From the NCBI GenBank assembly GCA_046590705.1, contig JBKJUK010000103.1, positions 1-15,709 on the forward strand: DNA of 15,709 bases, written 5' to 3'. Shown here piece by piece: positions 1-6,825 of the stretch (positions are counted from its first letter, which is position 1; every line of letters starts with the position of its first letter). The notes under the pieces were generated by a model. The model saw nothing but the letters and a program-made list of their open reading frames with translations. It ran no database searches and had not been told where the DNA came from. Source of the DNA: JBKJUK01 sp046590705. Lineage in GTDB: Bacteria > Acidobacteriota > Thermoanaerobaculia > Gp7-AA8. The position numbers were made by a program, and so were the translations under genes.

Positions 1-634
1 CTAGAGAGAACTGGTCCGATCGGTAATCGGCTGGGCGTCCTGAGGCCTGTTCGGGCGACATATAGCCGACCGTCCCTAAGATGGCACCCTCGAAGGTCGC
101 GGCGCCTGCGGGTATCCGTGCGGTTTCTGACTCCGGACCCTCGAGCGCTTCCGTCACGGTTTGCCGAGCCAGTCCGAAATCGACGATCTTCGCGCGTCCA
201 TCGACCGTGAGCATGATGTTTTCAGGCTTCAGGTCGCGGTGGACAACTCCCTTGGCGTGCGCAGCAGCGAGACCGGCCGACACTTGACTGGCTACAGTAA
301 TCGTCTCACCCAGAGACAGACTCCCGTTGCCAAGCGCCTGGCGGAGACTGCGCCCCTCCACCCATTCGAACGCAATCCATGACACTCCACGAGTCTCGCC
401 TACGTCATAAACCGTGACGACCGATGGGTGATTCAGCGCAGACGCTGCTCGTGCTTCGATTTCGAAACGCCTCTGAAGCGATGGATTGCCGAGCAGTTCC
501 GGCGCGATTACCTTGAGTGCGACGACGCGTGCGAGTCGCGTATCGAGGGCCCGGTACACCTCCCCCATGCCGCCACTTCCCAGAAGCGTCTGAATGCTGT
601 AAGGCCCGAGTAATTCGCCGGTTTCGAGAGGCAT
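1..634 (-). CDS. Hanks-type Ser/Thr protein kinase, N-terminal part (cut by window edge)
   Basis: Reading the minus strand from the ATG at 634-632 gives 211 residues with no stop before the left edge, so the gene continues outside. It is the N-terminal and central part of a PknB-like kinase domain: glycine-rich loop GSGGMGEVY (residues 19-27), ATP-anchoring Lys41 in VALKV, catalytic loop HRDLKPEN (132-139, Asp134), DFG motif (152-154), and an activation segment ending GTVGYMSPEQ (187-196) before DYRSDQFS. All residues needed for catalysis in this part are present. The start is fixed by the kinase fold beginning at residue 10, as in the other kinases here. No Shine-Dalgarno is visible upstream. 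It is divergent from the secreted propeller gene. What lies C-terminal to the kinase (membrane helix, propeller or other sensor) cannot be seen. Confidence 0.95.
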   Translation of the reverse strand, partial: MPLETGELLGPYSIQTLLGSGGMGEVYRALDTRLARVVALKVIAPELLGNPSLQRRFEIEARAASALNHPSVVTVYDVGETRGVSWIAFEWVEGRSLRQALGNGSLSLGETITVASQVSAGLAAAHAKGVVHRDLKPENIMLTVDGRAKIVDFGLARQTVTEALEGPESETARIPAGAATFEGAILGTVGYMSPEQASGRPADYRSDQFSL

Positions 635-934
635 GATGGGATCGCGACTGGTGCCGTGCTCAGAAGTGTGGTTGACCTTCGAGTGGTCTGCAAGAAACTT
701 TTCCAGTCAGAGACCGAACTTCAAGTGGCAGAGACAGCCATCCCATCCGATTGCGGCTCGCGCAGGAGTGGCCAGAGTTTTCAACTTCGGGCTTCGTGTG
801 AAAGTAAGATTCCGGTTGCTGCGATGATGCACTGACCCGAGCCTTCTCCTTCCGATTGAACGAGCTGACTAGGTGGTAGCGTGCCTCCAACGGGTGACAT
901 CCAACGCTGACCTGTTGCGTTCCGTATCACAGTC
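635..934. other. Divergent intergenic spacer with one repeat relative
   Basis: This 300-base gap separates the minus-strand kinase from the plus-strand secreted propeller gene and must hold both promoters, but I see no convincing -35/-10 pair for either. The only structured element I recognise is the hairpin-like repeat relative at 768-797. No small ORF here looks coding. Confidence 0.6.
768..797 (+). repeat. Diverged copy of the AGTTTTCAACTT hairpin repeat
   Basis: About 27 of 30 bases match the element at 3184-3212 when one base of slippage is allowed. Both contain AGTGGCC, AGTTTTCAACTT and GGCTTCG in the same order. Here the two arms around the TTC loop (780-782) are imperfectly complementary, whereas the 3187-3207 copy is perfect. 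It lies in a spacer on the same strand as the other copy. Confidence 0.55.
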
Positions 935-3157
935 ATGTCCGTCACCTTGTCAGGTACGCGTGCCCTCAATTCGAATCTCCGGCTCACGGTTTTCGTGATC
1001 CTCCTTTGCAGTGGCGTCCTCTCGGCGCAACAGAATGTGGAAATCCCCGTCGCGCCAGTAAACCTGCGGCACTCACCCTATTCGCAATCGGCACCAGCGA
1101 TCGCATCCAACGGGCGCGACTTTCTGCTTGTATGGGACAGCGAGTTCGGCACCTATGGGCAGGATTCCATCGAGGCAGCGCGAGTCTCTTCAAACGGTGA
1201 ACTGATCGATCCTGTACGGCTGTCGCTCGGTGGGGGCCATGGCGGCACATCCGTTCTCTGGACCGGATCGAAGTACCTCGTGGCGTGGGGAATCGTCGGA
1301 TCTCGTTTCGGCGAGATTCTGGCCTTACCGGATGTCGCGATCACGACCGTAGGTGCTGACGGCGTGGTGGGTACAGTCCGGACTGTACGCAAAACGCTGC
1401 AATCCGCGGACGCAACACAGCTCAGCCTGAACAAGTCAGCGGTCATGCTCGCGTACATCTCGAGTGATCGAAAGTTATATGTGCGGCCGCTCACGAGCGA
1501 CGGTGAACCGCTCGGCGATGAACTACTGATCGGAAGCGCCACCAGCTATTCGATGATCAGCAGTCCCACTGACGAGGGCTTCCTGCTTGCGGTGAAGGAC
1601 GGCAGCTCACTCAACCTCGTAAGCATCTCGCCGGAAGGCGCCTTGCGAACGACGCAGAGTCTTGAAGAGAAGGTGGACGCGTTCCAACTCGTCGTTGGCG
1701 ACGGAGGCATTCGACTTTTCTGGAGTCGTGCCGGACAGCTTCTCTCCGCAAGGATCGACGGTTCTCTGTCCACCAACCACGCAACCATTGATGAAGCACG
1801 GGTTTCAGGAGCCTTGAGGGTGGTCTCGACGCCTCACGGCTATGTCATCGCCGTCGAAGAGCAGCGATCTGAGTTCAAGCGGCAGATCAGGTTGATCGAA
1901 ACGGATGCCGCTGCCAGACAGGTCGGATCGCTGGTGGTACGGCCTGGCGACTCCAACTCTCAACCTGCACTTGGTACAAATGGTAGTGACGTTCTGTTTG
2001 CGCATGTCGAGTACCCGCTGCCGCGTCTCGATGGTTACAGCGATCTGCAGGGAAAGCTGCTGCGCGGAGGCAGGCTCCCAGGTTCGGAACAGAAGACCCT
2101 GGCCATTGCCACGGCTTCACAAGGAGCCCTGGCACTGGCCCCCGCGGGTGATCGATACCTCGTGCTCTGGCAGGAGTTCGTGCAATCTGAAGGCGCAGAG
2201 CGAAACTTTATTCGAATCTTCGACCGCGACGGCTATTCACTCACGGACCCGATCCTGATCGACCGAAAACCTGTCCACCCTCTGCTGATCCAGTTCAACG
2301 GCCAGGCCTTCATTGTGATCGGCGACACGACAGGAGAAATCGTTCTCGACCGCGTGTCACTCGACGGTGCCGTGCTCGGCGAACGAGAGGTTCTCGGAGC
2401 CACGAAGCCGGCGGTGGGGAATCGTGCGACTGCGGCTTTCAATGGCATTGATTTCCTGGTGGCCTGGACGAGCGTTGGAACTCCTACGCAGATTGTCGCA
2501 ACGAAAGTGAGCAGGGACGGTCGGGTGGAGACACCCGGAGGCGCTGTGGTGTTCCCTAACACTGTGCCGCAGCAGAATCCCGTTGTTGGATGGCAGGGTG
2601 ACCGATACGTACTTGCGTGGACTCAGAACTCTGTCCCCGGTGTTCCTTCGCTCATTTCAGTGCCTCTGAATCGCGATGGACTTGTCGACGGCGAACACTC
2701 GGTAGTGTCGCGTAGCTTCGTCCCGTCCACGAGCAGGCTTGTGTGGTTGCAGGATCGCTTTTCCCTTGTCGGCGTCGTGCCTTACCCGGCCGACATCCGG
2801 CTCCTGAATCTTGATTCCTATGGAAGACGTCTTCCCACGACCGACGAAGCTGGGGTTTCTCTGCAGAAACGGGTTCCGTCGATTCAGGAAGTCAGACCGG
2901 GACCCGATGGTACGTTGTGGGTTCTCACCGGAGATCCGCAGGGATTGAAAATCGGGCACTACGACTCCGCCGGCAACCGGCGCGCTGCTGACGCCGATGT
3001 CGCGCCCGGGTCAGCCGGTGGAGGCTTTCTGGTCGAGTCCAATCGGCTGGTCTTTTTCTACTCCCGCAACGCACCTTCTGGACACGGGCCCGCTTCGGCG
3101 CTTCGCGCCTTCCTGCGAATCGTCCCCGAAGGCGCGCGAGCGCCAAGACGACGCTAA
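935..3157 (+). CDS. Secreted protein of about 14 propeller-like repeats, function unknown
   Basis: This 740-residue protein begins with a Sec signal peptide: a short polar start, a hydrophobic core at about residues 15-30 and a likely cut after VLSA (residue 31). The Cys in ILLC does not make a good lipobox. The mature part is built from repeats of roughly 50 residues. Each has a hydrophobic strand such as FLLVW (63-67), YLVAW (114-118), YLVLW (408-412), FLVAW (507-511) or YVLAW (558-562), usually followed by a turn like VSLDGAVLGER. I count about 14 such strands up to residue 709, which would suit two seven-bladed propellers; this is inference. The protein ends in a basic RAPRRR tail. No catalytic motif is seen, so a binding or surface role is likeliest. 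It has no visible Shine-Dalgarno and is divergent from the partial kinase. Confidence 0.85.
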   Translation: MSVTLSGTRALNSNLRLTVFVILLCSGVLSAQQNVEIPVAPVNLRHSPYSQSAPAIASNGRDFLLVWDSEFGTYGQDSIEAARVSSNGELIDPVRLSLGGGHGGTSVLWTGSKYLVAWGIVGSRFGEILALPDVAITTVGADGVVGTVRTVRKTLQSADATQLSLNKSAVMLAYISSDRKLYVRPLTSDGEPLGDELLIGSATSYSMISSPTDEGFLLAVKDGSSLNLVSISPEGALRTTQSLEEKVDAFQLVVGDGGIRLFWSRAGQLLSARIDGSLSTNHATIDEARVSGALRVVSTPHGYVIAVEEQRSEFKRQIRLIETDAAARQVGSLVVRPGDSNSQPALGTNGSDVLFAHVEYPLPRLDGYSDLQGKLLRGGRLPGSEQKTLAIATASQGALALAPAGDRYLVLWQEFVQSEGAERNFIRIFDRDGYSLTDPILIDRKPVHPLLIQFNGQAFIVIGDTTGEIVLDRVSLDGAVLGEREVLGATKPAVGNRATAAFNGIDFLVAWTSVGTPTQIVATKVSRDGRVETPGGAVVFPNTVPQQNPVVGWQGDRYVLAWTQNSVPGVPSLISVPLNRDGLVDGEHSVVSRSFVPSTSRLVWLQDRFSLVGVVPYPADIRLLNLDSYGRRLPTTDEAGVSLQKRVPSIQEVRPGPDGTLWVLTGDPQGLKIGHYDSAGNRRAADADVAPGSAGGGFLVESNRLVFFYSRNAPSGHGPASALRAFLRIVPEGARAPRRR

Positions 3158-3183
3158 CGCAGCCTTTCTAACGGTATGCAGCA

Positions 3184-3212
3184 GTGGCCAAAGTTTTCAA
3201 CTTTGGCTTCGC
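3184..3212 (+). repeat. Perfect hairpin repeat 27 bases after the propeller gene
   Basis: GCCAAAGTT (3187-3195) and AACTTTGGC (3199-3207) are exact reverse complements around a TTC loop, giving a 9-bp stem. The surrounding AGTG and TTCG flanks are shared with the diverged copy at 768-797, so this is a dispersed element and not only a local hairpin. Its place just after the stop codon would allow it to act as a transcript end, but no T run follows. Confidence 0.65.
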
Positions 3213-3375
3213 GGCGCCGGAGAAATTGCTACTGCCGCTGAGACCATCGAGCCTGAACATCCGGCAGCCGTAACCTTGCGAGGTCCGCTACTTTCGGCGA
3301 ACCAACCATTTTCAAATACTCACAATTTTTAAGCGGGTTTCCGTCGAACAGCGCCGCCGACTGTGGACAGGAACG

Positions 3376-3387
3376 TCATTCCGAAGG
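3376..3387 (+). repeat. TCATTCCGAAGG repeat fragment, copy 1
   Basis: The word TCATTCCGAAGG recurs exactly at 3814-3825. Downstream, GACTGAGGATCTACGC (3424-3439) has its core ATCTACGC inverted at 3479-3486 as GCGTAGAT. This resembles the common short dispersed element of the form GTCATTCCGAAGGAGC...GAGGAATCTACGC seen in many soil bacteria; that likeness is from memory. Confidence 0.5.
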
Positions 3388-3544
3388 AGCACGTCGTGTC
3401 CGGTAGGCAGCGCGGGGAGAGCTGCGACTGAGGATCTACGCGACGAGGTCGCGATCAACATTTACAGCGCGCTCCATGTGCGTAGATCTCTCGCACCTAC
3501 CCATCCCGCCGCTTCTAATGAACGGGTTCGTTGCGCCACGGAGT

Positions 3545-3625
3545 TGCGGACGCGCTGCTGCGCGTCCCTACACCATCAACACAAGGCGGGGTCTATGGGT
3601 AGGGGCGCGCAGCAGCGCGTCCGCA
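3545..3625. repeat. REPIN-like element: two inverted palindromic REP sequences
   Basis: The left arm (3545-3571) and right arm (3599-3625) are each 27 bases and are reverse complements with a single mismatch (T3565 against G3605, a wobble in RNA). Each arm is itself a hairpin: GGACGCGC-TGCT-GCGCGTCC at 3548-3567, and the matching GC-rich stem around AGCA in the right arm. A 27-base spacer (3572-3598) separates them. This is the standard shape of a REPIN/BIME, a non-autonomous element mobilised in trans by a REP-associated tyrosine transposase. No such transposase is in this window. Confidence 0.85.
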
Positions 3626-3693
3626 GCTCGGAGGGCGGGGCGCGCTCTTTGTGCAGCCAACCGTTCATGTGTGTAAAACCGGCGTCACGCACC

Positions 3694-3714
3694 GATTCCG
3701 CGCTCGGGATGACG
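3694..3714 (-). repeat. CGTCATCCCGAG-type repeat fragment, inverted
   Basis: Read on the minus strand this starts CGTCATCCCGAGCGCGGAAT, a variant of the same short dispersed element whose plus-strand fragments lie at 3376-3387 and 3814-3825. It sits between them in the opposite direction. Confidence 0.4.
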
Positions 3715-3813
3715 ACTCTCACGCTGATGCTGAGCAAGCCTGTTTCTTTTCGCAGTCGCCCGCGCAGCCCGGTCCGGCGCTCGGAGTATCAGTGCCCTGA
3801 TCCGCTTCTGCTT

Positions 3814-3825
3814 TCATTCCGAAGG
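3814..3825 (+). repeat. TCATTCCGAAGG repeat fragment, copy 2
   Basis: Exact 12-base repeat of 3376-3387, here followed by a different sequence with GAAATCTTCAG at about 3867. It lies about 90 bases upstream of the kinase 1 start. Confidence 0.45.
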
Positions 3826-3904
3826 GACCCCGCGTAAGCAAAGCGAGACCGCATCTTCACGCGAGACGAAATCTTCAGTCATGAGGAACTCGCACGCGTT
3901 ACGG

Positions 3905-3910
3905 TAAACT
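3905..3910 (+). promoter_or_regulatory. Possible -10 box for leaderless kinase 1 mRNA
   Basis: TAAACT ends 5 bases before the ATG at 3916. Transcription about 7 bases below it would begin at or next to the start codon. There is no Shine-Dalgarno and no clear -35. It is supported mainly by similar boxes ahead of the two other complete kinases. Confidence 0.35.
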
Positions 3911-3915
3911 GAGCC

Positions 3916-6642
3916 ATGCCTCAAACGCTGCACGCGGGCGACACCATTGGCCGCTATCGAATCGTGGCACCGATCGGCGCCGGCGGCATGGGTGAAGTCT
4001 ACAAGGCCGTCGATGACGCACTCGATCGTGCAATCGCGATCAAGGTATTGCCTCGCGCGCTCACTGGCAATGACGACCGGCTGAGAAGATTTGTTCAGGA
4101 AGCGAAATCAGCTTCTTCTCTCACGCATCCGAACATCATCACGATTCATGAGATCGGCAGTGCGGTGCCGCTCACCACCTCGTCGACGCCTGACGAGCCG
4201 CATAGCGCGGCGGTGCATTACATCGCCATGGAACTCGTCGACGGACGGACGCTGAAGCGAGAGATTCATGAGGAACGAACCGACCTGCGAACACTCATTT
4301 CCCATCTGGCGCAGGCAGCGGACGGACTGGCCAAAGCGCACGCGGCAGGGATCGTTCATCGCGATCTCAAGCCCGACAACATCATGGTGACCAGAGACGG
4401 CTTCGCGAAAATCCTGGACTTCGGCCTCGCCAAACTCACCGAGCGGAGCAGCTTCGAAACTGCCGCCACGAATGCGCCCACAGCCGTCATGCAGAACACG
4501 CGCGAAGGGACGATCATGGGGACCGTCGCCTATATGTCGCCTGAACAGGTGCAGGGCAAGCCGGTTGACGAACGTTCAGACGTGTTCTCGTTTGGTTGCA
4601 TCCTTTACGAGGCGGCAACGAGGCAGCAGCCATTTGCAGCGGACTCTGACGTGGACGTGATGCACCGGATTCTTCACGATAAGCCGCGTCCCGTCGACGA
4701 GATGAATCCTGCAGTTCCGACAGACTTGCGACGCATCATTCGGCGATGCCTCGCCAAAGAGAGAGAACGTCGCTATCAGTCGATGAAGGACGTCGCCATC
4801 GAACTGACCGAGATCGTCGAGGACTGGGACGAACTCTCCACCTCGACATTATCGGCTTCAAGTGGTTCGACCAGCGCCACCGTCGTGCCGCGGGATGCGC
4901 GTCGCCGCAGACTTTTGGGCGCCGCCATCGCTGTAGCCGTGCTGGCCGCGCTCGCGACTGGCGCCTTGATCTGGTTGCGCTCAAAGAAAACGGTCCCTCA
5001 GGACGGCGCTGCGTTCACGTCGATGCGTATCGCACCGCTCACAGGAAGTGGAGACATCACAGACGCCGCGATCTCGCCAGACGGCAAATACGTTGCGCAC
5101 GTCCGGCGGCGTCGCGACGGTTTCTCACTCAACGTCCGGCAGATCGCTACTGGCAGCGATGTTTCGGTTGTTCCGGGAGCGGCGAACCTGATCGAGGACG
5201 TGGTGTTCTCGCCAGACGGCGATTACATCTTTTACAGACAGGTCGACGACGCTTCGGCTGTCTATTCGAGTCTCTATCAGGTGCCAACCCTGGGCGGTCG
5301 TCCGCGAAAGATTCTGCATGACGTCGACACGGAAGTCGGATTCTCACCCGATGGGAAGCAACTCGCCTTTCTTCGTGGGGCCCCGCAGATTGGGGAGACC
5401 TACCTGATGGTAGCGAGCGTGAACGGGACCGCGCTGCGCAAGGTGACCGTGCAGAAAGCACCGGAAACATACAGGAACGTAGCGGCGAAATGGTCGCCGG
5501 ACGGCAAGCGCATCGCGGCATTCAGGCGCTCCAGTAGCAATGATCTGCTCGACACACTCGTGATGATCGATCCGGCCAGTGGGAAGGAAGAGGTACTCGG
5601 GACAAAGCGGTTCTGGTCTCCGAGCGGACTGACATGGCTGCCCGACGGCTCCAGCCTGCTCCTGGTCGCAGCAGAGTCCTTCGGTCCCAGGCAGATCTGG
5701 AAAATTTCGTACCCGGATGGGAATGTGCAGCGTGTCACGAACGACGTTGGCGACTACGAGACAGTCTCACTGACGTCGGATGGAACGAGAGTCGTGGCAA
5801 CGCAAGGGCGGAGGACTTCCAACCTGGCGTTGTGGAAAGCTGGAATGTCAGAGCCGCGGCCGCTGACCAGCGGATCCGCGGTGTCCGTAATCGATCTCGC
5901 GGCATCGCGGTCGGCCGTCTATTTCATGGCGGTGCTCGCAGACACGGCGCAGATCTGGACCGCCGGGATCGACGGAACCGACCCACGCCCGATCATCTCC
6001 GACATGTCGCCCAGCCGCGCTCCAGCGGTGCCACAGGATGGTTCATCACTGTACTTCGAATCGCTGCATGGTGGGCGTAGCCGAATCTGGCGCGCTGCAG
6101 GAGACGGATCAAACCCGCAGCCGTTCCGCGACGCATCCACGAGCAGAGCACGGCCCCTCACCGCTGTCTCGCCGTCGGGCGATTCATTCCTTTACCAACC
6201 AACGAATTCATCGAGCCTGGTGAAAGTTGCGGCGAGCGGCAGCGGAAAAGAACAGGTGCTTGCAGACGGTTATGCTGGTGGTGCTTCGTACTCACCCGAC
6301 GGAAAGTACATCCTCGGAATGTTCTGGCGGCAGCTGGAGAATGGACCCGCGAAACGAGTCATTCAAGTAATCCCGTCGAACGGAGGAAAGGTAGTAAATA
6401 CCTTCGCCATCACCGGAGAAAACGAGCGGTGGTCGCCGGATGGAAAGTTCGTCACCAACATTCGCAACGACCAGGGTGTATCAAACATCTGGCGCGAGCC
6501 CGTCGACGGTGGTCCGGGCGAGAAGATCACCAGCTTCACTTCGGGAGTGATCTACACCCACATCTGGACGAGCGATGGATCGCTGATGCTGGGCCGAGGC
6601 GAGGAAAGCAGCGACGCGGTCCTGATCAGTAACTTCCGTTGA
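3916..6642 (+). CDS. Ser/Thr protein kinase with C-terminal TolB/WD40-like propeller (kinase 1)
   Basis: This 908-residue protein has a complete Hanks-type kinase domain at about residues 14-300: GAGGMGEVY (21-29), Lys43 in AIKVL, HRDLKPDN (148-155, Asp150), DFG (168-170) and GTVAYMSPEQ (202-211). A Ser/Thr-rich linker (308-325) and RRRR lead into one membrane helix (about 333-354), so the kinase faces the cytoplasm and the rest lies outside. Residues 365-908 are a beta-propeller of TolB/PD40 type with SPDG or related turns at about 387, 432, 477, 527, 576, 621, 793, 840 and 885, roughly every 45 residues. The propeller probably senses a ligand or partner; none can be named. An insert of about 15 residues (84-99) in the N-lobe is peculiar to this copy. 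The upstream region is full of repeats, so it appears to be its own transcription unit. Confidence 0.95.
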   Translation: MPQTLHAGDTIGRYRIVAPIGAGGMGEVYKAVDDALDRAIAIKVLPRALTGNDDRLRRFVQEAKSASSLTHPNIITIHEIGSAVPLTTSSTPDEPHSAAVHYIAMELVDGRTLKREIHEERTDLRTLISHLAQAADGLAKAHAAGIVHRDLKPDNIMVTRDGFAKILDFGLAKLTERSSFETAATNAPTAVMQNTREGTIMGTVAYMSPEQVQGKPVDERSDVFSFGCILYEAATRQQPFAADSDVDVMHRILHDKPRPVDEMNPAVPTDLRRIIRRCLAKERERRYQSMKDVAIELTEIVEDWDELSTSTLSASSGSTSATVVPRDARRRRLLGAAIAVAVLAALATGALIWLRSKKTVPQDGAAFTSMRIAPLTGSGDITDAAISPDGKYVAHVRRRRDGFSLNVRQIATGSDVSVVPGAANLIEDVVFSPDGDYIFYRQVDDASAVYSSLYQVPTLGGRPRKILHDVDTEVGFSPDGKQLAFLRGAPQIGETYLMVASVNGTALRKVTVQKAPETYRNVAAKWSPDGKRIAAFRRSSSNDLLDTLVMIDPASGKEEVLGTKRFWSPSGLTWLPDGSSLLLVAAESFGPRQIWKISYPDGNVQRVTNDVGDYETVSLTSDGTRVVATQGRRTSNLALWKAGMSEPRPLTSGSAVSVIDLAASRSAVYFMAVLADTAQIWTAGIDGTDPRPIISDMSPSRAPAVPQDGSSLYFESLHGGRSRIWRAAGDGSNPQPFRDASTSRARPLTAVSPSGDSFLYQPTNSSSLVKVAASGSGKEQVLADGYAGGASYSPDGKYILGMFWRQLENGPAKRVIQVIPSNGGKVVNTFAITGENERWSPDGKFVTNIRNDQGVSNIWREPVDGGPGEKITSFTSGVIYTHIWTSDGSLMLGRGEESSDAVLISNFR

Positions 6643-6739
6643 CCATGCATGATCCCGGTCGCAGACGAGCAACCTCGGGTTCTGCTCTTCGGTCCATCGT
6701 TCTTGCGCCACTCGTGGATCGCCTCGCGGTGCAAAACTC

Positions 6740-6766
6740 GAAGGACCGACAACACATCGGTCCTTC
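6740..6766. terminator. Possible transcription end hairpin after kinase 1
   Basis: GAAGGACCGA (6740-6749) pairs perfectly with TCGGTCCTTC (6757-6766) around a 7-base loop. It lies about 100 bases past the kinase 1 stop and before the kinase 2 start. No T run follows, so intrinsic termination is uncertain; an operator or RNA-structure role is possible. Confidence 0.4.
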
Positions 6767-6769
6767 TCG

Positions 6770-6781
6770 ACTAACGTTAGT
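6770..6781. promoter_or_regulatory. 12-base perfect palindrome upstream of kinase 2
   Basis: ACTAACGTTAGT is its own reverse complement and sits 44 bases before the kinase 2 ATG, just ahead of a possible -10 box. It has the size and position of a binding site for a dimeric regulator, but chance or part of the neighbouring hairpin cannot be excluded. Confidence 0.35.
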
Positions 6782-6806
6782 AAGCACCTGTTGCTGCAAT
6801 CTCCGC

Positions 6807-6812
6807 TAAGAT
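6807..6812 (+). promoter_or_regulatory. Possible -10 box for kinase 2
   Basis: TAAGAT lies 13 bases before the ATG at 6826. The bases between contain no Shine-Dalgarno, so a leader of only a few bases is likely if this box is used. No good -35 is seen. Confidence 0.3.
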
Positions 6813-6825
6813 TGTCGGCACTTCC

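Larger units (their letters stand above)
3158..3915. other. 758-base gene-free stretch filled with small repeats
   Basis: No open frame here looks coding; the frames over 3476-3837 are read through palindromic repeats. The stretch holds a perfect hairpin repeat (3187-3207), a short AT-richer patch around 3305-3335, three fragments of a TCATTCCGAAGG-type element, a REPIN-like inverted pair (3545-3625), and the probable start region of kinase 1. It reads like a site where short non-autonomous elements have accumulated. Confidence 0.7.

Noticed and set aside
3476..3837. Two overlapping open frames of 66 and 119 residues
   Set aside because: They read through the REPIN-like palindromes and give Arg/Ala/Ser-rich sequence; no ribosome site.
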